This document shows positions 1-5,696 of a DNA stretch of 6,039 nt, in pieces (the stretch's first letter is position 1; the number at the start of each line of letters is the position of its first letter). Both the position numbers and the translations under genes were made by a program. This DNA comes from Acidobacteriota bacterium (GTDB lineage Bacteria > Acidobacteriota > Vicinamibacteria > Marinacidobacterales > SMYC01): positions 1-6,039 of the forward strand of contig JAJCXL010000578.1 in the NCBI GenBank assembly GCA_029263435.1, written 5' to 3'. The notes beneath the pieces are model-generated. The model was not told where the DNA came from and did not search any database. It saw only the letters and a program-made list of their open reading frames with translations.

Positions 1-1
1 C

Positions 2-100
2 TTCGCTGTGGTGACGACCGTGGTGGTTCTCACGCTGGACTTTTGCGTTTGCTGGCTAGTGCACCAAGTGCGTCGCAACCGTGACGAATCCGAGGATTAA
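2..100 (+). CDS. C-terminal end of a membrane protein (partial, 5' end outside window)
   Basis: An open frame enters from the left edge and ends at TAA (98-100), giving the last 32 residues of a protein. It begins with a hydrophobic run (FAVVTTVVVLTLDFCVCWLV), which is a good transmembrane helix. A basic stretch with Arg pairs and then an acidic tail (ESED) follow. That order fits a final membrane helix with a cytoplasmic tail under the positive-inside rule, as in many transporters and permeases. Too little is present to name a family. The other forward frames in this segment do not give a membrane-like composition. Confidence 0.55.
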   Translation, partial: FAVVTTVVVLTLDFCVCWLVHQVRRNRDESED

Positions 101-302
101 GCTGGACTCCTGACGTCTCGACGAACCTTCCACGTTTCGGGCTGCCGATGACACGCGTCCTAGACGCTGCCAGCCTAGAGGTGAGATGCCTACCGGAGCG
201 GCGAGTTGCTCCGTCTCTGCGATATCGCTACACGCTCGCCGTAGCGCACGAGCCCGAAGACTTCGTGAACGAGTGAACCCGTAGCGGTGCTGGCTCGTAT
301 TC
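101..302. other. Intergenic spacer with two small stem-loops
   Basis: No convincing gene is present in these 202 bp. Two short perfect inverted repeats are visible. One is GCGTC (155-159) and GACGC (163-167) around a 3-nt loop. The other is CGGAGC (194-199) and GCTCCG (208-213) around an 8-nt loop. Neither is followed by a T tract, so neither is a standard intrinsic terminator. I see no convincing promoter for the small gene that starts at 303. Confidence 0.4.
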
Positions 303-506
303 ATGAACGAGATGGCTGCTTTCTTACTCTGGATACTCGTTCTCGTCGTTTGCTGGCCGTTAGCCCTTCTGGCCTTGATCCTCTATCCGCTCGTGTGGCT
401 GCTCTCGCTGCCGTTTCGGCTGATAGGGATCACGGTGTCGGGTGTGTTCGAGCTGTTGCGTGCGATCGTATTTCTGCCGGCTCGGATTCTCGGCTCGCGC
501 GCCTGA
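303..506 (+). CDS. Small hydrophobic membrane protein, conserved-hypothetical type
   Basis: This is a 67-residue protein made almost entirely of hydrophobic segments. Helix 1 is about residues 5-33 (LLWILVLVVCWPLALLALIL and on) and a second amphipathic or membrane stretch is about 36-62, ending in LPARILG. Trp-Pro, Tyr-Pro and Leu-Pro-Phe-Arg kinks are spaced along it. I recall a widespread group of unnamed short proteins with this pattern (CWPLALLALxLYPLVWLL, LPFRL, LPARxLG); that is memory, not a search. No function is known to me; the inner membrane is the likely location. The start is uncertain. ATG 303 has no clear Shine-Dalgarno, and a second in-frame ATG lies at 312; an upstream stop at 282-284 limits extension. 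Its final 77 bp lie antisense to the tail of the histidine kinase, but only to the kinase's poorly conserved last 25 codons. It could instead be chance, but the sustained membrane pattern argues for a real gene. Confidence 0.6.
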   Translation: MNEMAAFLLWILVLVVCWPLALLALILYPLVWLLSLPFRLIGITVSGVFELLRAIVFLPARILGSRA

Positions 507-2031
507 GGCGGACTTCGATCGCGGCCCCGCCGAGACTGGAGTCGGCGAGCCGGATGGAGCCTCCGCGCCGCTCGACGATCGCTTTGACGATCGCGAGTCC
601 CAGACCGCTGTGCTGGTTGGAGCCGGTCTCGGGTCGATAGCTGAAGAAGCGATCGAAGACCCGTCCCGCGCTCTCCGGCGGGATGCCGGGGCCGTCGTCA
701 TCCACGACGAGCCGGACGAGATCCCCCTCGATTGCTGTTTCCAGCCGGACTGCGCCCTCGGAGAAATCGAGCGCGTTGTCCAGTAGGTTCTCGATGACCC
801 TCGTCATGTGATCGGGTCCGACGGAGACGAAGACCTCTTCCTCGCTTTCGTCCCGACCGAGTTGGAGCTCGATCCGGCGGTCCCGATAGCGTTCCTGCGC
901 CACGATGCCTTGGACCAAAGTGTTGAGCGCGACCGATGCCGGCCCCTCGTCCCGTGACGCGTCGAGCAGGGTCACTTCGCGAACTTCGGAGAGAAGTTTC
1001 TCTAGGCGGGCGATATCGATCTGAAGGAGGTGAGCGAACCGCTGACGGTCTGCCGGGTCTTCGACGTCGGCGAGCATTTCTGCCGCTGCGCGCATCGAAG
1101 CGAGCGGATTCTTGAACTCGTGAGAGACATCGGCGGCGAACGACTCGATGAAGTGCATGCGTTCTTCCAGCCGGGAAGACAGCTCCTGAAGAGTTCGGCT
1201 CAAGTCACCGATCTCGTCGAGACGTTCGGAGCCTTGAAATCGCCCCGTGATGCGACCCCGTCGGTCGAGAAGTAGTCGAGCTTGTCCTTGGAGCCTCCTA
1301 ATGGGTCGGGAAATGGTCGTCGATACCAGAAGACTCAAGACTGCGGCGACGCCTATCGCTATCAGCAGGAACTCGAAGATCGCCAAGCGGACCTCGTAGA
1401 GGTCTTGAAGGATCTGGAACGTGGACTGGGAGACGAGGACGACGCCCACCCGTTCGCCATCCGCTTGAATGGGAAGAGCACTGTAGAGCGTGACGGAGCG
1501 CTGTCCGCCGGGAGTGATGCGAGTGGCCGCACCGTAGTCGCCGGAGAATGCCTGGTCGATCTCCGCGCCGTCGAACGGGGCGTCCGCGGAGTAATAGTCG
1601 CGGCCGACGGTGGCTCGAGGTCCCGACACGAGGCGATCGAAGGCGCGGAACAGACCGGAGCCCAGCTGATAAAGGCGGCTGGTGCGCGGGCCCTGAGAGG
1701 CGCCCGCGGTGACGTCCTCACGCTCGCGCTGGGGACCTAGCCGGCTCGTATCGGAGACCAGCCGTCGATCCCGGTCGATGACGCGGATGCGGGAGGTGGT
1801 CTCCTGATCGAGCCGCACGAGAATCGGCTCCACCATTTCGGGCTGCAGAGGTAGCCGCTCCGCGAGCGCGGCCGCCAAGAGCCTTCCTTGCTGGACCATC
1901 GATTGCTCTTGGGCTTGGAGGAGCTTGCGCTCGTAAACTTCGAGGTAGGAAACACCCGCGACCGGGAGAAAAACGAGGAGGATGTTGAAAGCGAGAAGGC
2001 GGATTGAGATCCGAGAAATGAATCGGCGCAC
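430..2031 (-). CDS. Membrane sensor histidine kinase, ChvG/ExoS-like
   Basis: This sensor kinase has 533 residues from the GTG at 2029-2031. It autophosphorylates on His and passes the phosphate to the regulator encoded just upstream. In order it has TM1 (about 10-30), an extracytoplasmic sensor region (about 31-214), TM2 (about 215-237) and a HAMP linker (about 238-290). The HisKA H-box SHEFKNP follows, with phospho-acceptor His304, then the N box ENLLDNALDF (about 414-423), G1 DDDGPGIP, F box FDRFF and G2 GLGLA (about 476-480). All key ATPase motifs are intact. The N-terminal pattern (LLAFN, YLEVYE, QGRLLAAAL) and SFAADVSHEFKNP resemble ChvG/ExoS stimulus-sensing kinases. The frame is open upstream to ATG 2112, but that start would overlap the regulator by 68 bp. 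The GTG leaves a 13-nt gap holding GAGGGAG and begins with a typical Arg-rich leader, so I prefer it. The last 25 codons overlap the convergent small gene and lie beyond the conserved fold. Confidence 0.92.
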   Translation of the reverse strand: MRRFISRISIRLLAFNILLVFLPVAGVSYLEVYERKLLQAQEQSMVQQGRLLAAALAERLPLQPEMVEPILVRLDQETTSRIRVIDRDRRLVSDTSRLGPQREREDVTAGASQGPRTSRLYQLGSGLFRAFDRLVSGPRATVGRDYYSADAPFDGAEIDQAFSGDYGAATRITPGGQRSVTLYSALPIQADGERVGVVLVSQSTFQILQDLYEVRLAIFEFLLIAIGVAAVLSLLVSTTISRPIRRLQGQARLLLDRRGRITGRFQGSERLDEIGDLSRTLQELSSRLEERMHFIESFAADVSHEFKNPLASMRAAAEMLADVEDPADRQRFAHLLQIDIARLEKLLSEVREVTLLDASRDEGPASVALNTLVQGIVAQERYRDRRIELQLGRDESEEEVFVSVGPDHMTRVIENLLDNALDFSEGAVRLETAIEGDLVRLVVDDDGPGIPPESAGRVFDRFFSYRPETGSNQHSGLGLAIVKAIVERRGGSIRLADSSLGGAAIEVRLRRASRESEPAEIRSHATARTHPTP

Positions 2032-2044
2032 GCTCCCTCGCCCG
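2032..2044 (-). promoter_or_regulatory. Ribosome binding site that sets the kinase GTG start
   Basis: The 13 nt between the regulator stop (TGA, 2045-2047) and the kinase GTG contain GAGGGAG (complement of 2033-2039). Its GAGG core is 4 nt from the GTG, which is short but workable. This supports translation of the kinase from the shared mRNA just after the regulator ends, rather than from the ATG inside the regulator gene. Confidence 0.55.
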
Positions 2045-2761
2045 TCAGCGCTCGTTTTCGCGATAGCGATAGCCCAGGCCGTACACGGTGTCGATCTCTG
2101 CGAACTCCGCATCGATGGCCAGAAACTTCTTGCGGAGGCGTTTGACGTGACTATCGATCGTCCTTTCGCTCACGAAAGCGTCATCCGGATAACACTCGGT
2201 CATGAGTTGGGCCCGGGTTCTCACATGGCCCGGCCGTCGAGCGAGAACGTGGAGCAACATGAACTCGGTGACGGTCAGAGCGAGCGCCTCGCCGCTCCAC
2301 GTCGCCTGGTAGCGATGCAGGTCGAGCGCGAGCTCTCCGATGCGCAGGGCCTCTTCTTCTCCAGAGGCGGCTCCCTCGGCATCGAGCGATAGGCGACGGA
2401 ACAAGACTTTGATGCGCGCGACCAGCTCTCGCATCGCGAACGGCTTACCGAGGTAGTCGTCCGCCCCGAGCTCGAGCCCCAAGACGCGATCGAACTCCTC
2501 GTCCTTCGAGGTCAGGAAGATGATCGGGAGTCTCTCCGATTGACTACGGAGCTTGCGACATAGCTCCAAGCCGTCCATCCGAGGCATCAAGATATCGAGA
2601 ACGGCGACGTCCGGTAGCTCGTGCTCGAGTCGCTCCCAAGCCGCCTGGCCGTCGGGGTAGAGATCCACGTGATAGCCCTCGCGCCTCAGGGCATAGGCGA
2701 CGGTCTCGCGGATATTGTCCTCGTCGTCCACGACGGCGATCGATCCCGAATGCTTGACCAT
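2045..2761 (-). CDS. OmpR-family response regulator, ChvI-like
   Basis: This transcription factor has 238 residues and is the cognate partner of the downstream kinase. The receiver domain (about 6-122) has the acidic pair Asp12-Asp13, phospho-acceptor Asp56 (VLDILMPRMDG), Thr84 (FLTSKDEE) and Lys106 (GKPF), so phosphorylation chemistry should be normal. A 20-residue linker leads to a winged-helix DNA-binding domain (about 138-236) with the recognition-helix segment SERTIDSHVKRLRKKF and the closing YGLGYRYR. The FLTSKDEE segment is very like ChvI. The frame runs open upstream to 2974, but the chosen ATG (2759-2761) has AGGA 6 nt before it and begins immediately ahead of the receiver fold; the extra 71 residues look non-coding. 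It leads the two-gene operon and is divergent from the ORF at 2913. Target genes cannot be read from this window. Confidence 0.93.
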   Translation of the reverse strand: MVKHSGSIAVVDDEDNIRETVAYALRREGYHVDLYPDGQAAWERLEHELPDVAVLDILMPRMDGLELCRKLRSQSERLPIIFLTSKDEEFDRVLGLELGADDYLGKPFAMRELVARIKVLFRRLSLDAEGAASGEEEALRIGELALDLHRYQATWSGEALALTVTEFMLLHVLARRPGHVRTRAQLMTECYPDDAFVSERTIDSHVKRLRKKFLAIDAEFAEIDTVYGLGYRYRENER

Positions 2762-2912
2762 TTCGATTCCTAGCTGATTTCGCCTCGATTCAATGTACAG
2801 CACTCGCTCATGCGCATAAAGCACCGTCACAGGATTGCCACAATCTTTCACGAGAACGCCTCTTTCCTGGCGCGCTTCGGACCTACTGATGCGAGATCGT
2901 ATTAGTGTGAGC
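2762..2912. promoter_or_regulatory. Divergent spacer: likely promoter region of the regulator-kinase operon
   Basis: The 151 bp between the regulator start and the rightward ORF must hold the operon promoter. On the minus strand a weak pair can be drawn: TTGTGG (complement of 2838-2843), a 17-bp spacer and TTTATG (complement of 2815-2820). Each hexamer matches the sigma-70 consensus at only about three positions. Two TCAC motifs at 2827-2830 and 2848-2851 are 21 bp apart and flank the putative -35. They could be a regulator site or chance. No good Shine-Dalgarno precedes the rightward ORF. Confidence 0.3.
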
Positions 2913-3380
2913 ATGGGTCTCGAATCGCGGATTGTCGGAGCTTGGATCGTCGCGGCGATGTGTCTCGTCGCCACCGGGGAAAGTCTGGCCGCAAGAGGTT
3001 CTCGAGCCGGCCAACGCGCGCCGGTCGCACCGCTCGTGGCAGAGCTCGACCCCGCGCTCGCCTCGCGAGCGCATCGAACGTCGGACGGCCCCGAGCCGGC
3101 AGGAAACGCCGCCGACCCAGCGGGCGTCGCCCCGATTGAGAGCGTGGCGTCGCGGGTGGTGGGACTCTTCGGATTTCTGTTGATGATCGGTTTGTTGCTC
3201 GTTAGATGGAGCGGCGATGAGCCCGGTAGGGAAGAGCGCTCCGTTTTTGATGCCGAACCGCGCGCCGCGGCGGGATCTGGAGAGGCTCAGGGGATGGGGC
3301 GCCGGATCCCGACTCCTGGGGCGACCCCTGCTACGAGTGAGCCTTCCCGCACCACGAACGTTCCGAGCACCATCACGTAG
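2913..3380 (+). CDS. Unrecognised signal-anchored protein, possibly a truncated remnant
   Basis: I do not recognise this protein, which has 155 residues from ATG 2913. It starts with a signal-peptide-like segment (SRIVGAWIVAAMCLVATG, then ESLAARGS with a plausible Ala-X-Ala-type cleavage zone). A Pro/Ala-rich linker (about 30-80) follows, then one strong helix (VVGLFGFLLMIGLLLVRW, about 86-103) and a charged, low-complexity C-terminus. The frame is open back to ATG 2835 and also has ATG 2889. I chose 2913 because it puts the signal peptide at the N-terminus, although no start has a good Shine-Dalgarno. The last 31 codons (3287-3380) are antisense to the conserved end of the amidohydrolase, so the tail is probably not selected protein. 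The leader, linker and first helix recall the start of some NupC-type nucleoside transporters, making a decayed 5' fragment one reading. An intact small envelope protein controlled with the divergent operon is another. Confidence 0.4.
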   Translation: MGLESRIVGAWIVAAMCLVATGESLAARGSRAGQRAPVAPLVAELDPALASRAHRTSDGPEPAGNAADPAGVAPIESVASRVVGLFGFLLMIGLLLVRWSGDEPGREERSVFDAEPRAAAGSGEAQGMGRRIPTPGATPATSEPSRTTNVPSTIT

Positions 3381-4693
3381 CGGATCCCTTCCGAGAACTG
3401 CGCGGGCTCGGCGAACGTAGCCACGTCCAGCACCGTCTCGGGATCGAAGACCACGAGGTCGGCATCGGCTCCAGGGCGGAGTCTTCCTTTGGATTCGAAC
3501 GCCGGGGCGACCGTTTCCAGACGACGCGCCGGCATCAAGGTCATCTTGCGCAAGGCCTCCATAAGCGTCAACGACCCCTTCTCTCGCACGTAGCGACCCA
3601 GGATCCTGGCGAACGTGCCCTGTCCGCGGGGATGGGCGCGGCCTTCCACGAAGGGGACGCCGTCACTCGCGATGAGGACGAGCGGGTGTTCGACCGCGTA
3701 ATCCACCGCCGCTTCCGGAATGACGTGGGCGATGACCATACCGCCCTGCTCTCGATAGGCCGCGAACGTTTCTTCGGTCAAGCGTTCGCCGGTGACGACC
3801 CATTCGATGGCGTCGTAGTCGGACTCGAAGCGCTCTCGCCAGCCTTCGTCGAATATCGCCGCTCGGATCCCGGTCGAGGCAGCGGTGTATGGATACACTT
3901 CCGTCGTGACGTCGATGCCGGCCTGCTGGGCTCCTTCGATTATGTCGAGGATCAAAGGCGTCTGCCCCAGCCCGCTACTGCCGATGTGGACGATGTGTAC
4001 GGACGCCTGGAGCGACGCCGCGTTGGCGATCATCTCGTGAGCGGCCTCGACGCTGCTGCCGGGCTCGGTCTTGCCGGCGTAGCGGAAATGAATGAAGTTC
4101 GTCACCCCGGCGAGAGCTCCGGTGCGGAACATGCGGTAGACCTCTTCGCGGGTCGCGCCGGGGTAATACTGCAATCCGTAGCCGATACCCAGCGCACCCT
4201 CCGAAAGTCCGTCCCGGAGCATCGACTCCATCCGGGTCATCTCTTCGCCGCTCGCGGCGTCGTAGTTCCAACCGTCTCTTGCGAGCACTTGCTCTCGAAT
4301 ACCGCCGTGGCTGACGGTGGCGCCGAAGTGAATCAACGCGTTCCCACGTCGTGATTCGTAGTACTCCGCTAGGGGCCACGCGCCGCCTTCCAGCTCTAGG
4401 GCGGTGGTGACCCCATCCATGGCTTGGTAGCGGTTGCTCTCCATGTTTTGTCCATGAGCATGGAGATCGATGAAGCCGGGGGCGACGACGAGACCGGAAA
4501 CGTCCACGATGTCGTCGCCCGTCAGGGGGGCCGCCGAGACAGCGACGACTCGTCCATCGGTGATCCCGATGTGTCGGACCGCGTCCAGACCCGACTCGGG
4601 ATCCATGACGCGCCCGCCTGCGAGCACGACGTCGAAACGGGGGCTGGGCTGGACGGAGGCGGTGAGCAACCAGATCGCGAGAAGGCTTTTCAC
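3287..4693 (-). CDS. Amidohydrolase, D-aminoacylase / D-glutamate deacylase-like
   Basis: This is a 468-residue metal-dependent hydrolase expected to remove an acyl group from an N-acyl-D-amino acid. The composite beta-sandwich begins at FDVVLAGGRVMDPESG and closes with the C-terminal sandwich (GRLRPGADADLVVFDPETV, then GIRYVMVLG). Between them, the TIM barrel opens with GFIDLHAH; His78 and His80 are the metal pair. Other likely ligands are Glu100 or Glu102 in GVTTALELEGG, His202 (FIHFRY), His234 or His236 (SVHIVHIGSS) and Asp344 (IASDG), the probable catalytic acid. Classic D-aminoacylase has a Cys where Glu occurs here. The ALELE and TTEVYPYTA segments fit the D-glutamate deacylase branch better. 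A short hydrophobic leader (MKSLLAIWLLTASV) suggests export to the periplasm, although the cleavage site is unclear. The GTG start has AAGGAG 6 nt upstream. Substrate is inferred from family only. Confidence 0.88.
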   Translation of the reverse strand: MKSLLAIWLLTASVQPSPRFDVVLAGGRVMDPESGLDAVRHIGITDGRVVAVSAAPLTGDDIVDVSGLVVAPGFIDLHAHGQNMESNRYQAMDGVTTALELEGGAWPLAEYYESRRGNALIHFGATVSHGGIREQVLARDGWNYDAASGEEMTRMESMLRDGLSEGALGIGYGLQYYPGATREEVYRMFRTGALAGVTNFIHFRYAGKTEPGSSVEAAHEMIANAASLQASVHIVHIGSSGLGQTPLILDIIEGAQQAGIDVTTEVYPYTAASTGIRAAIFDEGWRERFESDYDAIEWVVTGERLTEETFAAYREQGGMVIAHVIPEAAVDYAVEHPLVLIASDGVPFVEGRAHPRGQGTFARILGRYVREKGSLTLMEALRKMTLMPARRLETVAPAFESKGRLRPGADADLVVFDPETVLDVATFAEPAQFSEGIRYVMVLGTFVVREGSLVAGVAPGVGIRRPIP

Positions 4694-4699
4694 GTGACG

Positions 4700-4705
4700 C
4701 TCCTT
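4700..4705 (-). promoter_or_regulatory. Strong Shine-Dalgarno for the deacylase GTG start
   Basis: AAGGAG on the minus strand ends 6 nt before the GTG at 4691-4693. This near-ideal site fixes the start codon despite its being GTG, and places the hydrophobic leader at the N-terminus. Confidence 0.75.
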
Positions 4706-4722
4706 TCGAAAGACGCGCCGGG

Positions 4723-4750
4723 ACTATAGCACCGAGCGATCCGTCGTCGA
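4723..4750 (-). promoter_or_regulatory. Sigma-70-type extended -10 promoter of the deacylase gene
   Basis: Reading the minus strand, TCGACG (complement of 4745-4750, 4 of 6 matches to the -35 consensus) is followed by a 16-bp spacer and then TATAGT (complement of 4723-4728, 5 of 6 matches to the -10). The -10 is preceded by TGC, making an extended TGnTATAGT element. Transcription would start near 4716, giving a leader of about 23 nt that contains the AAGGAG site. This is the best promoter I can see in the window. It is a pattern match only. Confidence 0.5.
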
Positions 4751-4794
4751 GCGTGGCCTTCGACCGGCTTTGATACGATAGCGATCGACGATTC

Positions 4795-4799
4795 GGAGG
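4795..4799 (+). promoter_or_regulatory. Shine-Dalgarno for the receiver-ATPase gene
   Basis: GGAGG lies 9 nt before ATG 4809. Another ATG at 4802 is in a different frame and only 2 nt from this site, too close for good initiation, so the site supports the 4809 start. Confidence 0.6.
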
Positions 4800-4808
4800 T
4801 TATGGTGA

Positions 4809-5696
4809 ATGCACACGATCGTGATCGTGGACAACGAGCCGATCGAGCTGACTCAATTGGAAGGCATGCTCGAAAACGATGCCTATTGCATCGAGACCGC
4901 GTCGACCGGCTCCGAGGCCAAGGATCTCCTCCACGACCTCGGCGGGGCGACGACGACCGTCGTCGTGGATTGGTCGCTGCCGGATATCGACGGGATCGCC
5001 TTGCTGAGATGGATCAAGGCTCGGCCCTTCGCGAGCGATGTCGAAGTGATCGTTCATTCAGAGGAGTTCGTACCCGAGAGCGTCGAGCAGGCGATCGACT
5101 GTGGGGCGTATTTTTTTCTCACCAAACCCTTTGATGAGCCGCAGCTCGAGGCCATCGTTCGCGCGGCCGTGGCCAGCGTGGAGCAAAAACGCGAGCTCCG
5201 GCGGCTCGCCAGGGAGACCCGCGACGCCGTCCGTCTCTTGAGAACCGGCACGTTTCACTTGAGGACGCTCGAACAAGCGGAGCTTCTGGCCGTTCATCTA
5301 GCTTCGGCGTGCGGACAGGCGGAGCTGAGCTTGGGGCTGAGAGAGCTCCTCGTCAACGCTGTCGAGCACGGCAATTTGGGTATCACCTATGACGAGAAAG
5401 GCCGTCTCCTCGACAAAGGCTGTCTGCTGACGGAGTGCCGCCGCCGGTTGAGCCTCCCCGAGAATCGCCACAAGCACGTCCAAGTCGAGCTCCGCCGAGA
5501 GCCGGAGGCCTTGACCATCACGATCAAAGACGGTGGCGAGGGGTTCGACTATGAGAAGTTCAAGACCATGGATGCCGACCGCCTGTTTCACTCTCATGGA
5601 CGAGGAGTGCTCGTGGCGTCGTCGACTCTAGATCTCGAATACGTCCCGCCCGGAAATCTGGTCAAGATTCGACTCCCCGCGGAGGAGGAAAGCTAG
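4809..5696 (+). CDS. Receiver domain fused to RsbW-type ATPase (orphan response regulator)
   Basis: This 295-residue soluble protein has two domains. The receiver (about 2-122) has phospho-acceptor Asp54 (VVVDWSLPDIDG), Ser84 in the Thr/Ser switch position and Lys106 (LTKPF). The acidic pocket reads VDNE, so Asp8 is present but the second Asp is Asn9. A short helical linker (about 123-150) leads to a HATPase_c_2 domain like anti-sigma kinases RsbW/SpoIIAB: N box RELLVNAVEHGN (Glu179, Asn183, His187), an insert with a YDEKGRLL-type helix (about 194-222), G1 DGGEGFDY (Asp241) and G2 SHGRGVLVAS (263-271). There is no PP2C phosphatase, HisKA or DNA-binding domain. It therefore probably acts by phosphorylating or binding a protein partner, for example an anti-anti-sigma factor, under control of an unlinked kinase. 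The gene diverges from the deacylase. A run of seven T (5111-5117) lies in the receiver just before Lys106. Confidence 0.88.
   Translation: MHTIVIVDNEPIELTQLEGMLENDAYCIETASTGSEAKDLLHDLGGATTTVVVDWSLPDIDGIALLRWIKARPFASDVEVIVHSEEFVPESVEQAIDCGAYFFLTKPFDEPQLEAIVRAAVASVEQKRELRRLARETRDAVRLLRTGTFHLRTLEQAELLAVHLASACGQAELSLGLRELLVNAVEHGNLGITYDEKGRLLDKGCLLTECRRRLSLPENRHKHVQVELRREPEALTITIKDGGEGFDYEKFKTMDADRLFHSHGRGVLVASSTLDLEYVPPGNLVKIRLPAEEES

Noticed and set aside
194..213. CGGAGC/GCTCCG hairpin as a terminator for the left-edge gene
   Set aside because: The perfect 6-bp stem is about 95 bp past the stop and is followed by TCTCTGC, not a T tract; a terminator role is not supported.
442..786. Open frame on the + strand overlapping the kinase C-terminus and the small membrane gene
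   Set aside because: It opposes the conserved ATPase domain of the kinase and its product has no membrane or domain pattern; it is a shadow frame.
1282..1740. Open frame of about 152 codons on the + strand within the kinase gene
   Set aside because: It is antisense to the sensor, TM2 and HAMP regions of a clearly real kinase, with no domain and a composition typical of a complementary-strand shadow.
2032..2112. Upstream ATG start for the histidine kinase
   Set aside because: It would lie inside the conserved end of the regulator gene. The GTG at 2031 has its own Shine-Dalgarno-like site and gives a normal kinase N-terminus.
2762..2974. N-terminal extension of the response regulator by 71 residues
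   Set aside because: The extension has no family counterpart, and ATG 2761 has an AGGA site 6 nt upstream and begins immediately before the receiver fold.
3632..4354. Long open frame on the + strand (about 240 codons) inside the amidohydrolase
   Set aside because: It is antisense to the conserved TIM barrel, has no recognisable domain or Shine-Dalgarno, and is the kind of open frame that GC-rich codon bias produces on the opposite strand.
4950..4966. Perfect inverted repeat ACGACGAC-C-GTCGTCGT, with a competing CCACGAC/GTCGTGG stem from 4931
   Set aside because: It lies in the receiver coding sequence and comes from GAC/GTC-type codons for Thr-Thr-Thr-Val-Val-Val; codon bias explains it and there is no other sign of a regulatory RNA.
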